Assembly (NCBI GenBank): GCA_016841825.1
Contig: JAENYK010000014.1
Coordinates: 48,210-112,209, forward strand
Length of the DNA stretch: 64,000 nt
From: Halothermothrix sp.
GTDB taxonomy: Bacteria; Bacillota; Halanaerobiia; DY22613
Direction of reading: 5' to 3'
Below, piece by piece: positions 37,692 through 47,899 of this stretch. The notes beneath the pieces were generated by a model. It ran no database searches, was not told where the DNA came from, and saw only the letters and a program-made list of their open reading frames with translations. Within the stretch, counting starts at the first letter, position 1. Every line of letters starts with the position of its first letter. The translations under genes and the position numbers were made by a program.

Positions 37692-38138
37692 ATGATATCC
37701 TCATTTCTCAAATGGGCTTTACTTATAGGTATTATCTGCCTGGCCATTATTGGAGTCATTTATTATCAGATTAGTCCCGCTGGGCAAGGATCAAAAGTAG
37801 ATTATCAGGTACTTAATATAGAAGAAGCCCCAGCGGTTATCTATGAAAAATATGAACAACAAAAAACAAATAGGGGTTTTTCAATCATCCCCTATGATCA
37901 AGCACAATATATTTTAATTACTATGGGCACCGTACCAACAGCGGGTTATAGCATTAAGGTGCAACAAGTGCACCAACAAGCTGACAAACTAATCATTAAG
38001 ACCAGATTTATCTCTCCAAATCCGAAAGATATTGTTGCGATGATTATCTCTTTCCCCACAACAGTAGTCAAAGTGTCACAGGAATTTATTAACATTCAGG
38101 TATTGGCCGATAGTAAACCACTTTCACAGTTGGATTAA
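37692..38138 (+). CDS. Membrane-anchored protein with PrcB-like C-terminal domain
   Basis: The 148-residue protein has one N-terminal membrane helix (~5-25) and a soluble extracytoplasmic domain whose core YILITMGTVPTAGYSIKVQQV and closing PTTVVKVSQEF match the PrcB_C family. PrcB proteins were first linked to a surface protease complex in spirochaetes; the role here is unknown. The ATG follows AAGGAGGG; the frame six codons upstream overlaps that site. Its 3' end overlaps the converging GNAT gene by 15 bases. Confidence 0.75.
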   Translation: MISSFLKWALLIGIICLAIIGVIYYQISPAGQGSKVDYQVLNIEEAPAVIYEKYEQQKTNRGFSIIPYDQAQYILITMGTVPTAGYSIKVQQVHQQADKLIIKTRFISPNPKDIVAMIISFPTTVVKVSQEFINIQVLADSKPLSQLD

Positions 38139-38960
38139 CATCCGTACCTGATCTAAATATCGAACATATCCTGCTCTCTCTAACACCTGTGTCAGCACTG
38201 ACTGATCTGAAATTAGAGTAGCAGAGATTGGTTTTTCAAGCCTATGTAACTCTGCCAATAAGATCTGACAGAGTTCTTTATTTTCATCTTTAACAGCCAG
38301 GTCATATATACCTATTCCATGACTATACTCCATATATACCAAGATACCAAGATTGATCTCTCCATCTTTTAACAAGATAATCTTCCCCAAATCTAGACGA
38401 TATAACAGTGAAGGAAGATCCATCTGCCAACTCTTTTTGATCTGATGCAGCTCATCCCAGAGATTGATCACATCCATTTCAGAACCTTTAACCAATTCAT
38501 ATTGATGATCAGCCAGTGATAATGGTTCAGGGGAATCATTTTTAAAATTATACAATTCACCGATAATTTCCAGACCTAAACTCTTATATAACCGAATCCC
38601 CCGTTCATTTTTTTTAATACATTCCAACTGATAAGTAATTAACCCACGATCCCTGCATTGTCCCATACAAAATACCATTAACTCCCGTCCATAGCCATGT
38701 CCACGATATTCCAGACCGATCCCAATTCCACCACACCAGGCTTTATCTTCTCTAACTCCTGTCCAAACAAAACCTATTACTTTTCCATCCAAAACTGCTT
38801 CAAATGATAATGTCAGATCAATATTCTCCCGAACCAACATTTGATTTACTTGCTCTTCAGTCAAATTCATCTCTGTATAATACTTCTGAAATCCATAATT
38901 AAAAAGTTCTGCTAAATATTTAAGATCTTTATTTTCTAGACTTCTAAATGTTAAACTCAT
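38124..38960 (-). CDS. GNAT-family N-acetyltransferase
   Basis: The 278-residue protein has a complete GNAT domain (~1-140) with the acetyl-CoA loop GLEYRGHGYGRELM and YKSLGLEIIGE, and a second half (~150-278) that looks like a degenerate GNAT domain. Such two-domain enzymes acetylate small molecules or proteins; the substrate is unknown. The ATG follows GGAGGTGGTGGAG. The 3' end overlaps the convergent PrcB-like gene. Confidence 0.85.
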   Translation of the reverse strand: MSLTFRSLENKDLKYLAELFNYGFQKYYTEMNLTEEQVNQMLVRENIDLTLSFEAVLDGKVIGFVWTGVREDKAWCGGIGIGLEYRGHGYGRELMVFCMGQCRDRGLITYQLECIKKNERGIRLYKSLGLEIIGELYNFKNDSPEPLSLADHQYELVKGSEMDVINLWDELHQIKKSWQMDLPSLLYRLDLGKIILLKDGEINLGILVYMEYSHGIGIYDLAVKDENKELCQILLAELHRLEKPISATLISDQSVLTQVLERAGYVRYLDQVRMLIQL

Positions 38961-39086
38961 CTCTCCACCACCTCCATATTCTTCTGTATAAATTGCACAA
39001 CTAAATCATAATTCCTGCAATACTTGCCAATCAGAATAAATAAAATATCCACGCAACAGAAAATAGATTTTACTTTTCAATTTGTT

Positions 39087-39124
39087 AAAAAAATAGGGCT
39101 GCGCTTGTAGCGCCACAGCCCTAT
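39087..39124 (-). terminator. Rho-independent terminator
   Basis: A stem ATAGGGCTG/CAGCCCTAT plus an inner GCGC/GCGC helix is followed by seven U on the minus strand, just after the spore protein gene. Confidence 0.92.
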
Positions 39125-39130
39125 CCTTTA

Positions 39131-39460
39131 TTACTGCTTCCCATATTCATCGGCCATCTTGTTTTCAGCAAATTCGATCATTTTTCGTACCATATTTCCC
39201 CCGATATGACCACCCATCTGACCACCTATCCGTCCAGCATCTCTGGTTGTCATATCACCATTATATTGAGGATCTAATCGAATACCAAGATCTTCAGCAA
39301 CTTCGTATTTCATCTGATCTAATGTCTTTTCATACTCAGCCGCCTGATCATTCCCCTCCTGGTGTTGAAAATACCCCAACTCCTGTGCCACCTCATACTT
39401 CATATCATTCAAAGCTCTGGCTGCCAGGGGATTTATGACCTGATTTTTTCGCCGGGATAT
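39131..39460 (-). CDS. Small acid-soluble spore protein, alpha/beta type, long form
   Basis: SASPs coat spore DNA and are cut by the GPR protease at germination. The C-terminal half has the DNA-binding motif TTRDAGRIGGQMGGHIGGNM and KMIEFAENKMA. Two segments carry the GPR-site motif: MKYEVAQELG (~20) and MKYEVAEDLG (~52); usual proteins of ~60-75 residues have one. The frame has no ATG, GTG or TTG with proper spacing; the ATA at 39460 lies eight bases after AAAGGAG and starts the family-like MSRRKNQ. I therefore propose an ATA start (109 aa). A GTG nine bases upstream overlaps the ribosome site. Confidence 0.85.
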   Translation of the reverse strand: MSRRKNQVINPLAARALNDMKYEVAQELGYFQHQEGNDQAAEYEKTLDQMKYEVAEDLGIRLDPQYNGDMTTRDAGRIGGQMGGHIGGNMVRKMIEFAENKMADEYGKQ

Positions 39461-39675
39461 GGTAATCACTCCTTTGTGGATGTTTTGTCCATGAGAGATC
39501 TCGCAGTTTTTCAGTTTATTAGACCATACCACACTAAAAAGGGGTTTATTTATTATGAAAGATAACAAATAATAAACTCACCCTCTTCACTCTTAGTTTA
39601 CCAGATGAATAAGGTGAGTATGTATGCTAGTTTATTGGTAGGAAGTTAAAATCTCTCCATTCATGTATAATCTAC

Positions 39676-40956
39676 TTATTTTGCTGTAACTACATCCTGG
39701 ATAAGTTTTTGCTGAGCTAAATAAATTATCAATACTTCAACTACCTGCGGATCAAATTGTTTACCTTTCTCACTAATAAGAGTTTTGATCGCCTGATCAT
39801 AGCCTACAGCTTCCCGATATGGTCGATCTGAAGTCATAGCGTCAAAGGCATCAGCAACACTGATTATTCTGGCTGCCAAAGGAATATCTGAATAAGCTAA
39901 ATTATCAGGATACCCAGAACCATCATATTTCTCATGATGATGCCGAATAATCTTTCGGATATTCTTCAGTTCTTCGATATTTTTTAAAACTTCATCCGCG
40001 ATGATAGGATGTTTTTTAATTAAAGATAGTTCAGCAAAGGTAAGCTTGCCAGGTTTATTTAAGATATTACGACTCACACCAATCTTACCTATATCATGTA
40101 GTGTGGCAGCAAAAGCAATATCTCTAATCTCCTGTTCATTCAAACCCAATCTTTTGGCGATCACAATAGAATACTTACGTACTTGCCTGGAATGGGCAGC
40201 AGTGTATGAATCTTTAAGTTCCAGGAGTCCAATTAATACATCCATCATCCCAAAAAGATTTCGGTTTAATTTAGTATCACGTTCTTTGATCTGTTTTTGA
40301 AGCCTATGTAGATAATTTCCCACCACTGTTAATTCATCCTCACCTAAACATCGCGCAAACATTTGAGAATCAGTATCCATTTGATTCCATACAGTGTTAT
40401 ATAACTTAACGATCGGCTCAACTGTTGCAGCAGTGGTCTCTTTTTGAACAAATAAACATAAAAATAATAGTCCCGCAAAAATTAGAAACAATGTATAGCG
40501 AAAACGATTCAGAGAAAAATCTGCAATATTACGGGGACTCAAATAAAGTAAATTCATATTTCTAATAGGATTATTACCATGGTAGACATAATAATCACTA
40601 ATTCGAATTCCTTGTTCTAATTTATAGAGATTCATTCCTTTAATCGTCTCCAGGATGGCAGATAAATCATAACCTTCGCCTCCCAATATCACTGTTTTTC
40701 CCTGAGTAAATAACATCGCTATACCATTAGATAAACATACATCTCCCTCATTAGGTTCCCAGTTATCATCTCCCTGATGAAACCTGGCTTCCCTCTCCAA
40801 TCCCCTGGTTAGATGATTAAGGTATAATAAATTTTGCTCATTGGTCAACTTATGATATAGGTTAGCACCAACCAAATAAATAATTAGCGTAATCGAGAGG
40901 AAGGGTAAAAGCAGATAAGCTAAATTTGACAAATAAATTTTTCTACTAAGTTTCAT
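39676..40956 (-). CDS. Membrane HD-GYP domain protein, probable c-di-GMP phosphodiesterase
   Basis: The 426-residue protein has a membrane helix at ~10-35, an extracytoplasmic region (~36-150), a second helix at ~153-172, a HAMP-like linker and an HD-GYP domain (~235-415). Motifs include HSRQVRKYSIVIA, LHDIGKIGV, KHPIIADEVL, HHHEKYDGSGYPDNL and ADAFDAMTSDRPYR. It probably lowers cyclic di-GMP in response to an external signal. The ATG follows GGAGG. It differs from the soluble HD-GYP protein at 13013, so the two have separate inputs. Confidence 0.9.
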   Translation of the reverse strand: MKLSRKIYLSNLAYLLLPFLSITLIIYLVGANLYHKLTNEQNLLYLNHLTRGLEREARFHQGDDNWEPNEGDVCLSNGIAMLFTQGKTVILGGEGYDLSAILETIKGMNLYKLEQGIRISDYYVYHGNNPIRNMNLLYLSPRNIADFSLNRFRYTLFLIFAGLLFLCLFVQKETTAATVEPIVKLYNTVWNQMDTDSQMFARCLGEDELTVVGNYLHRLQKQIKERDTKLNRNLFGMMDVLIGLLELKDSYTAAHSRQVRKYSIVIAKRLGLNEQEIRDIAFAATLHDIGKIGVSRNILNKPGKLTFAELSLIKKHPIIADEVLKNIEELKNIRKIIRHHHEKYDGSGYPDNLAYSDIPLAARIISVADAFDAMTSDRPYREAVGYDQAIKTLISEKGKQFDPQVVEVLIIYLAQQKLIQDVVTAK

Positions 40957-41081
40957 AATTGCCTCCTGACTAGTTTGTGCACTGGTGGCAAAAACTTCGC
41001 TTATCTATAATTTCTTCACTAATAAATACGCCATCACCCTACCATTTTCCTCTATTTTTTATCAGGTTTAGTACTCAAGAC

Positions 41082-41525
41082 CTAAATATATAAATCTAAT
41101 AGCATTCCTCTAATAACGTCAAGTTTTTCAATAATTTTTAGTGAATCTTTTTGTTCTTCCATAAAAAGCCCTCGCAATTCCTCCAAATTTTCATCAATAT
41201 CTCTAACTTTTGTAAAACTTTTCATTGATCCTCTTTCCCAACTATACATCTGCTCACAATTCATAAATTCTTCAGAAAAAAGTTTCAAAAACTGTTTAAC
41301 ATAATGACGATATTCAGAAAGATTCTTCAAAGACATATTTTTCTTTAATTTTTTGGCTTTTTCCTCAATTAATTCCATCAAATTGTCTAATCTAGTGGTA
41401 ATGTCAATCTCAGTGGCATTGTGTAAAGCCCTTTTAAATCCACCTTTTACTGCAAGAGGTTTATCCGAAGTCTTGCGGTTTAAGTGTAAGTTCTGTCTAA
41501 GACTTTTATTACGATCTACTTTCAT
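41082..41525 (-). CDS. YaaR family protein (DUF327)
   Basis: The 147-residue hydrophilic, helical protein matches DUF327 through SLKNLSEYRHYVKQFLKLF and the end segment IIEKLDVIRGMLLDLYI. Family members are widespread in Firmicutes; no firm function is known to me. The ATG follows AGGAGG. It is 12 nt downstream of the DUF72 gene and so co-transcribed. Confidence 0.85.
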   Translation of the reverse strand: MKVDRNKSLRQNLHLNRKTSDKPLAVKGGFKRALHNATEIDITTRLDNLMELIEEKAKKLKKNMSLKNLSEYRHYVKQFLKLFSEEFMNCEQMYSWERGSMKSFTKVRDIDENLEELRGLFMEEQKDSLKIIEKLDVIRGMLLDLYI

Positions 41526-41537
41526 TAACTTTACCTC

Positions 41538-42308
41538 CTATTCACTGTTTAACATAGCAGCCAACTGCCGTGCATTAAAGACTGCTTTACCTTGATAATG
41601 ATTGTTCATACTTATGTATACTCTTGTCAATTGTCTGTCCAATGTTTGAATCTTCTTCACCCATTCACTCAATTCCTCTAATTTATATAAATAATCATAT
41701 CTCTCATAAGCATGATCATGTTTCCACCACTTCTTAGCATTGCGGCCATGAAATCTTACATAGCCAACATCGGTAGTAGCTCTGGCTATTGGTGGAAGCA
41801 ATCCTTTAATTCGCGGCTCATCTACTGAAACAAAACTTAGATTATTGTTATGCAAAAAGTTCATTACTGGATCAATCAGCCATGTATCATTTCTGAATTC
41901 GACAAATATCGGACAGTCAGGAATTCGATCTCTAAATCTAGCCAGATATTCTCGATTTTTCTCCTCATTTTGGAAACTCCAGGGAAATTGTGCCAGTATT
42001 CCGCCAAATTTTTTAGCTTCGATTAATGGTTCACAAGCTTCCATAAATTCTTTAAAAGGTATATCTTTGTCTATCTTATGAGTCATAGATTGATGAGCTT
42101 TGACTATAAATATAAAATCCTCTGGTGTCTTCTGCTGCATATGATAAAAGATAAACTTGTTAGGCATCTGGTAATATGTAAAATTAATTTCTGTCATTTT
42201 AAATTCCCGGGAATAATAACTCAGGAGATCCTTTTTATCTATCCCCTCTGGATAGACTGGGCCAATCCAATCATCATAACTATAACCAGCCGTTCCAACT
42301 ATTATCAT
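41538..42308 (-). CDS. DUF72 domain protein (YecE-like)
   Basis: The 256-residue protein is a TIM-barrel-like DUF72 member: start GTAGYSYDDWIGPVYPEG, central AQFPWSF, PIFVEFRNDTWL, and late YVRFHGRNAKKWW. The biochemical function of the family is not established. The ATG follows GGAGGTGTCGAG. It leads a two-gene unit with YaaR. Confidence 0.9.
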   Translation of the reverse strand: MIIVGTAGYSYDDWIGPVYPEGIDKKDLLSYYSREFKMTEINFTYYQMPNKFIFYHMQQKTPEDFIFIVKAHQSMTHKIDKDIPFKEFMEACEPLIEAKKFGGILAQFPWSFQNEEKNREYLARFRDRIPDCPIFVEFRNDTWLIDPVMNFLHNNNLSFVSVDEPRIKGLLPPIARATTDVGYVRFHGRNAKKWWKHDHAYERYDYLYKLEELSEWVKKIQTLDRQLTRVYISMNNHYQGKAVFNARQLAAMLNSE

Positions 42309-42405
42309 CTCGACACCTCCTATTATCTCTATTATAACATACTGACAATACTAAATACCAGAGGTCATTAGGCGGATTATGTCAACAAAGAATTTAATTC
42401 TATGC

Positions 42406-42436
42406 CAAAAAGAAAATCGCCCAAATTGGGCGATCT
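42406..42436 (-). terminator. Rho-independent terminator
   Basis: A 9-bp ATCGCCCAA/TTGGGCGAT stem with a 1-3-nt loop is followed by U-rich sequence on the minus strand after the ferritin-like gene. Confidence 0.88.
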
Positions 42437-42441
42437 TAGTT

Positions 42442-42861
42442 TTAACTAAAATAACGTTCGAGAAGACCTTTGAGTGCATTATGATGACGGGCCTCGTCTT
42501 TAGCCGATTCGTCAAAAAAATCGTGAGCCGGGTCAATATTTAATTCCTTTGCCTTTACTGCTATCTCTCGTTTAGATCGATTAGCTCCTGCTTCACCTTT
42601 CATCATATTCTCGATATTCTGTCTGGTACTGCTCGAAATTTTCCCATTCAACTCGGCAAACCTGGCAGCATGAGCCGCTTCCTCCCAGGCAATTCTGATT
42701 AAAGCTTCCGCAATCTCAGGATAGCCCTCTCTCTGAGCTTGCCGGGACATGGCCAGATACAAACCGGTCTCCATGGTCTCACCTTTAAAGTTACGTTCAA
42801 CTGCTTCTTCGAGTTCTGTACCTTTGGTTACACCAAATTTGTTCTCAATAACTATCTCCAT
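42442..42861 (-). CDS. Ferritin-like diiron protein (rubrerythrin-type domain only)
   Basis: The 139-residue protein is a four-helix bundle of the rubrerythrin group: ETMETGLYLAMSRQA, AWEEAAHAARFAE, and ESAKDEARHHNALKGLL provide Glu/His iron ligands. The C-terminal rubredoxin domain of classical rubrerythrin is missing, so an external rubredoxin (for example 12268) would be the electron donor. It likely reduces peroxide. The ATG follows AAGGAGG; monocistronic. Confidence 0.88.
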   Translation of the reverse strand: MEIVIENKFGVTKGTELEEAVERNFKGETMETGLYLAMSRQAQREGYPEIAEALIRIAWEEAAHAARFAELNGKISSSTRQNIENMMKGEAGANRSKREIAVKAKELNIDPAHDFFDESAKDEARHHNALKGLLERYFS

Positions 42862-42929
42862 CTGTCAACCTCCTTAATTTACCTTTTTGTTTTAGGTTGT
42901 GCTTTTTCGGGAGGTTTTAAACATAACTT

Positions 42930-44996
42930 TTATACCCGGAATCTGCGTACTAATCTATCCAATTCCTGTGCCTGTTCCGTCAGATTTTGTGCTGCATTTG
43001 CCACATCATTAACACCCTGAGTAGTCTGAGCAAGACTTTCTGAGATTTCATAAGAACTACTACTGGATTGTTCGATGGTGGTAGCTACAGACTCAATTGA
43101 ACGATTGACTTCTTCAATAGCTCCAGCAATCTGCTGTGCCTGGGTACTGAAAGTATCCACCATACTACCTATAGTTTTAGAATCCTCAAGATATTGATCC
43201 CCGGTTTCAGCCATAGATGTATAATCTACAACAACCTTTTCTTCCATAAATACCAATATATCACCTGCATTATTAGACAAATTATTAACTGCTTGCCTAA
43301 CTTGTTGAATCATATCATTAATTGTCGCTACTGTCGCCCCAGATTGCTCTGCCAATTGACGAATCTCATCTGCCACAACAGCAAAACCTTTACCCTGTTC
43401 ACCCACCCTGGCAGCCTCTATCGCTGCATTTAAAGCTAACAGATTAGTCTTATTGGCAATCCCAGAGATGGCTTCTGCCATTTTACTAATCTGAGCAACC
43501 ACCTTGACTTCTTCCATAGCTTTTTTTATCTCTTTTTGACGATGCTCAAAAATAGTTTGAGCCTCTTCTCTTGATTTTTGAGAGTTATTTTTCATCTCCA
43601 AAGCCCGTTCGCCTATCTCACCAACTAACTTATTCCCCTCTTCTGCATTAACCGCTAATTGAGCTACAGCTTTCTCCACTTCATGAGCCAGAGCAGTAAT
43701 CTCTTCAGTGGAGGCACTGGTCTCTTCCATACCAGCTGCTATCTCCTGGGTGTTAGCATTAATAGTGTCTGCCTGTGCAGAAATCTCTTCAACAGTTGCC
43801 GAGAGTTCCTCACTTAATGCACTTGTCTCCCCGGAATTATTAACAATCTGTTGAATCAGTTCCCTCATGTTGGCTACGGCTTTATTTAATGCTCTAACCA
43901 GAGAACCAATCTCATCTTTAGAATCTAAATTAATCACTCTGGTCAGATCACCCTCTTCCAAAGCTGTTGCCATCTCCAGACCCTGCTGAACCGGTCTGGC
44001 AATTATCCGGGAGATATAAAAAGCTAACATAAATCCTAAAAATGCGATAATAAAGACAGCAATTATGGTATTCCGCCGCTGGATATTAATGCTTTCGAAG
44101 GCTTCGCTAGAGGCAACTTCAATAACTAAACCCGCAGTGGTATCGCCAAACCCGATTGATCCCCAGACACCTAAAACCTGATTACCAAGATAATCATGAT
44201 ATTCATCACTATCAAAATAATCCAGCTTACCCTTACTAACAGGTTCTTTCAGTCGATCTATTGCCATACTACTAATTTTTTTATTCAGAGCTGCATCACC
44301 GTCATAGTTAGTATTAGTCAGTAAGGTTCCATCCTGAGCTACAATATAAGTATCTCCAGTTTTTCCTATAACGTTAACACCATTATGAACAATCAGATCT
44401 ATTTGCTCCTGATCAAAGAGAAAGTTTATCGTCCCGACAACATCGCCCTGTGACCCCTGGGAAAAAACGGGAGCAGATAAGACCATAACGTTTTTGTAAA
44501 CCACATCAGAGTAAAATATCTCTGACCAGGACAGTGTTCCATGTAAAGAATTTTGAACATAATCTCTAGAAGACAGATCTGATCCTTCTAACTTATCCTT
44601 ACTTTCTGAAGCATAAATTACCTCACCCTGAAGATTTGACAAAAAAATAAAATCATATCCATACTCTTTTGTTGCAATTTTTAGTGAAATGTCAATATCT
44701 TCATAATCAGTTTGCCATTCGACTGAGTCCTCCCCGTTTTCGTTATAATTTAATAATCCCTTATAAATAACCGGATTATTCCCTAAAGCCGAAGCATCAC
44801 TTTCCCTCTCATTAAAAAAATCTGTCAATTCAGATCTAATTAATGTAAAAAAGATCGTATTACCTCGGGTAACTTCGGATGTAATATTCGCTTTAGCCTC
44901 ATAATAACTATACACACCAAATATAAGTACTGGAATCAATCCTGTAATAATAAATAACCCAATCAATTTGTAATTTAATTTTAAATTTTTAAACAT
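42930..44996 (-). CDS. Methyl-accepting chemotaxis protein with Cache domain
   Basis: The 688-residue receptor has a membrane helix at ~10-32, an extracellular double-Cache-like region (~35-300; [25 protein letters not shown]), a second helix at ~308-330, HAMP (~332-385) and a long signalling domain with the tip [38 protein letters not shown]. It should signal to CheA/CheW. The ATG follows GAGGAGG. Ligand unknown; Cache domains often bind amino or carboxylic acids. Confidence 0.92.
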   Translation of the reverse strand: MFKNLKLNYKLIGLFIITGLIPVLIFGVYSYYEAKANITSEVTRGNTIFFTLIRSELTDFFNERESDASALGNNPVIYKGLLNYNENGEDSVEWQTDYEDIDISLKIATKEYGYDFIFLSNLQGEVIYASESKDKLEGSDLSSRDYVQNSLHGTLSWSEIFYSDVVYKNVMVLSAPVFSQGSQGDVVGTINFLFDQEQIDLIVHNGVNVIGKTGDTYIVAQDGTLLTNTNYDGDAALNKKISSMAIDRLKEPVSKGKLDYFDSDEYHDYLGNQVLGVWGSIGFGDTTAGLVIEVASSEAFESINIQRRNTIIAVFIIAFLGFMLAFYISRIIARPVQQGLEMATALEEGDLTRVINLDSKDEIGSLVRALNKAVANMRELIQQIVNNSGETSALSEELSATVEEISAQADTINANTQEIAAGMEETSASTEEITALAHEVEKAVAQLAVNAEEGNKLVGEIGERALEMKNNSQKSREEAQTIFEHRQKEIKKAMEEVKVVAQISKMAEAISGIANKTNLLALNAAIEAARVGEQGKGFAVVADEIRQLAEQSGATVATINDMIQQVRQAVNNLSNNAGDILVFMEEKVVVDYTSMAETGDQYLEDSKTIGSMVDTFSTQAQQIAGAIEEVNRSIESVATTIEQSSSSSYEISESLAQTTQGVNDVANAAQNLTEQAQELDRLVRRFRV

Positions 44997-45397
44997 GCAT
45001 ATTCCTCCTCGTATTTTCTAATTCAATTTATTGCTGCAATCAACTTTCACCCTTTAATAACATTCGTATTAAACTTCAAAAACCCTGTTCAGTTCTACCC
45101 CCAACGATTTTTTAAATTCGACAAAGATATTTATGTAACTCTATTATTTCTCTTTTTTTCGAGAAATTCCTCTGTGATTATTGCAGATTATGCTATTTTC
45201 ATAGTTTTTATTTCAAATATATTTTGGAAATTGAAGAATCTTTACCGAATTTACTCAAATGAACTCATATGACTTATTTACTATATTTATTATCATTTTT
45301 TTGGGACATTTGGCCTATATTATTTATTATTCATCTCATCCACGAAATGGTTATGTGTTAAAATTTTTAAACGGAACTATCTCAATCTCCTGAAACC
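44997..45397. other. Long AT-rich intergenic region
   Basis: This ~400-bp gap upstream of the chemoreceptor gene holds its promoter in principle, but I see no convincing hexamer pair or sigma-28-like site, no frame with a ribosome site, and no structured element. Confidence 0.4.
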
Positions 45398-45436
45398 AAA
45401 AACTCCCATCTCCTTTGAATAAAGAGATGGGAGTTT
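45398..45436 (-). terminator. Rho-independent terminator
   Basis: A perfect 13-bp AAACTCCCATCTC stem with an 11-nt loop follows the aminopeptidase gene; the U run on the minus strand is short (UUUUUGG). Confidence 0.85.
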
Positions 45437-45459
45437 AAAATTTTTAAATTATCACAAGC

Positions 45460-46533
45460 CTAGTCAGTTAAGAATTTACCATTCTCAGCTATCATCTTAC
45501 CATCTAATAAGATCTTACCATCTTTACGTAAGTCCTTGATCATATCCCAATGGATTGCAGAAACATTGGTTCCACCTGATTCAGGATAGGCTCGACCTAA
45601 AGCTAGATGAATCGTTCCACCGATCTTCTCATCGAAAAGAATATCTTTGGTAAAGCGTTGAATACCATAGTTTACACCAATACCAAATTCTCCAATAAAT
45701 CTGGCACCTTCATCGGTATCCAGAGAAGAGATCAAAAAGTCCTCATTCTTACTAGCACTGGCTTTAACAACTTTGCCATCTTTAAACTCTAAATATACAT
45801 CTGATACTTCTTTACCCATTCGGATGGCAGGAAAGTCATAAGTAATATAGCCGTTAGCAGAATTTTCCACAGGAGCATAGAATATCTCACCATCAGGCAT
45901 ATTATAATGACCATCACACTTAATACCTGGGCGACCTGCGATACTAAAAGTCAAATCTGTACCCGGGCCAATAATATGTACTTCCTTACCACCATCAAAT
46001 AAATTCTTAACTTTATCTTGATATCTGGAGTTCTCTACCCAGTCAATATTTGTAGCGCTGTAAACAAATTCTTCATAATCTTCCAGTGACATTTCTGCTT
46101 CCTGAGCCAGAGCTGGTACAGGAAAATTACAGCCTACCCAGCGAACATTACCACCCATTACATATTCAGAGACAGACATTGTCGCTTTTTGCCGCCAGGA
46201 TAAACGTTGAGAATCCAATTCACTCAAACCTTTGGTATTCTCTGGGGCAGAGATGGAGATCAGAGCATCACAACTTTTTACCAGACTCAGATATACTGCA
46301 TCTTCTCTCTGCAACATCTCTTCTGAACCATACTTTAAGAACATATAACCAACTGAGTCCATCCCAATTTTGGTTACAGGTTCAGCACCAGCTTGAGCAA
46401 CTTTTTTGACCACCTGCTCAAGTAACGGTCTAGCCAAATAACTTCCAGTGACTAAAATACGTTCTCCTTCTTTGACACCAACTGAATAATTAACCAAAAT
46501 ATCAGCCAATTTTTCGATTCTTGGATCCGCCAT
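45460..46533 (-). CDS. Aminopeptidase, M29 family
   Basis: The 357-residue cytoplasmic metallopeptidase belongs to the thermophilic aminopeptidase T/AmpS group. Visible are VGVKEGERILVTGS near the start, the metal-binding stretch around EFGIGVNYGIQ and the C-terminal GTIHLALGRAYPESGGTNVSAIHWDM with His and Glu ligands. It removes N-terminal residues from peptides. The ATG follows AGGGAGG. The isoaspartyl dipeptidase gene next to it points to a peptide-recycling region. Confidence 0.9.
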   Translation of the reverse strand: MADPRIEKLADILVNYSVGVKEGERILVTGSYLARPLLEQVVKKVAQAGAEPVTKIGMDSVGYMFLKYGSEEMLQREDAVYLSLVKSCDALISISAPENTKGLSELDSQRLSWRQKATMSVSEYVMGGNVRWVGCNFPVPALAQEAEMSLEDYEEFVYSATNIDWVENSRYQDKVKNLFDGGKEVHIIGPGTDLTFSIAGRPGIKCDGHYNMPDGEIFYAPVENSANGYITYDFPAIRMGKEVSDVYLEFKDGKVVKASASKNEDFLISSLDTDEGARFIGEFGIGVNYGIQRFTKDILFDEKIGGTIHLALGRAYPESGGTNVSAIHWDMIKDLRKDGKILLDGKMIAENGKFLTD

Positions 46534-46726
46534 ATTACTACCTCCCTAAGCTAAATAATTTTACTAATATCATATACTTTATTCTATACATGTTTGAATA
46601 TACCTTTTTCGGGAGGTGATAATTCACTAAGAAGGAACAGATTCCTCTTGTTACTTATCAGATACAGGTTTGCCTAATAAAATTTTGCGTTTAGTCATCT
46701 CTTTCTAAATTGATCTTAATAACTGA

Positions 46727-47899
46727 TTATTCAAACGTACCTCTAAGCTGAATCTCTTTGTCCAAAATCATATATTGACCTTTAGCTATTACGCTCTGAA
46801 TATCTAAAGAATCAGGATTGAGTAAAACCAGGTCAGCATCATTCCCAACTTTGATCATACCTTTGTGGTTCAGTTTCAATGCTCTAGCCGGATTGACTGT
46901 TAAAACTTTTAGTGCGTCAATAAGTTGAACTCCATCATTAAAAACTGCATCTCTCAACTCCCGATAAACTGTGTTCACTTGACCAATTCCTAATTTCAGA
47001 AATTGACCATCCTGATCAAAAATAGGTAGACTACCCTGACCATCTGAACTGAACGTAACTTGATCTATTGAAACTCCTGCATCCAGCAGCATCCTCAGTC
47101 CCGTACTGGCTTTAATCCCCTCCCCATTCATGGATTGGGGATCAGAACTGGTTGTTAAATCTACCCACCCTCCAAGAGTAGCAAACTTGATTCCCTCCTG
47201 TAAAAGGCGCCGATTACGATTGACATGCGTAGGTAAAAATTGAGTGATTGGAATCTCGGTAGTCTCGGCAATCTCAATCAGGTCATGGAACATTCCTTTA
47301 CCATCACCAAGGTGTACATTGACAATACCTGCTTTACCAGACAATAACCCTCCCACCCTGGCTTCAGAAGTTATATGTAACAACTCTTTTAGAGATGGAT
47401 GGGAAGAACGATGATCAGAGATAGCCAATTCTCCAATTCCAATAATCTTATCAATCAGAATGATATCATCCCTGGCATTATCTGTTATAGTACGTAATGG
47501 GTATTCATAAGAACCAGTGTATACGTATGTACTAATACCTTCCTCTTCTAAACCACGTGCTTTTGCCAGAAGCCCAGCCATATGTCTAGTTGTCCCATCT
47601 GTACCCAGACAACCTATTACTGTAGTGACACCTGCACTAGTAATATCGGTTAACTGAATTTCCGGAGTTCTGGTGTGGTAGCCACCTTCACCACCACCTC
47701 CCAAAATATGGACATGATTGTCGATAAATCCCGGAACCACATATTGTCCGGCTGCATCAGTCTCCTCGATTTCCAGTGATTTCGGGAGAGGAGGAATCTG
47801 GTCCATAATCTGACTAATCAGACCACCCGCTACCAGAATATCTTTTTTACCCAGATAATCAGGAGCATACACCTCACCATTGCGAATAATTTTTAACAT
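46727..47899 (-). CDS. iadA: Beta-aspartyl dipeptidase
   Basis: IadA hydrolyses isoaspartyl dipeptides formed from damaged proteins. The 390-residue amidohydrolase has PGFIDNHVHILGGGGEGG (metal ligands), the GVTTVIGCLGTDG block, the bridging-Lys region and later HVNRNRRLL and FSSDGQGSLP. The ATG at 47899 follows AAAGGAGC; the frame continues 19 codons upstream without a site. Together with the M29 aminopeptidase it recycles peptides. Confidence 0.93.
   Translation of the reverse strand: MLKIIRNGEVYAPDYLGKKDILVAGGLISQIMDQIPPLPKSLEIEETDAAGQYVVPGFIDNHVHILGGGGEGGYHTRTPEIQLTDITSAGVTTVIGCLGTDGTTRHMAGLLAKARGLEEEGISTYVYTGSYEYPLRTITDNARDDIILIDKIIGIGELAISDHRSSHPSLKELLHITSEARVGGLLSGKAGIVNVHLGDGKGMFHDLIEIAETTEIPITQFLPTHVNRNRRLLQEGIKFATLGGWVDLTTSSDPQSMNGEGIKASTGLRMLLDAGVSIDQVTFSSDGQGSLPIFDQDGQFLKLGIGQVNTVYRELRDAVFNDGVQLIDALKVLTVNPARALKLNHKGMIKVGNDADLVLLNPDSLDIQSVIAKGQYMILDKEIQLRGTFE

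Noticed and set aside
46651..46698. Possible 15-codon peptide (MTKRKILLGKPVSDK) on the minus strand
   Set aside because: The AAAGAG before the ATG touches it directly, leaving no spacing, and no partner gene is near. Possibly the leftover start of a lost gene.
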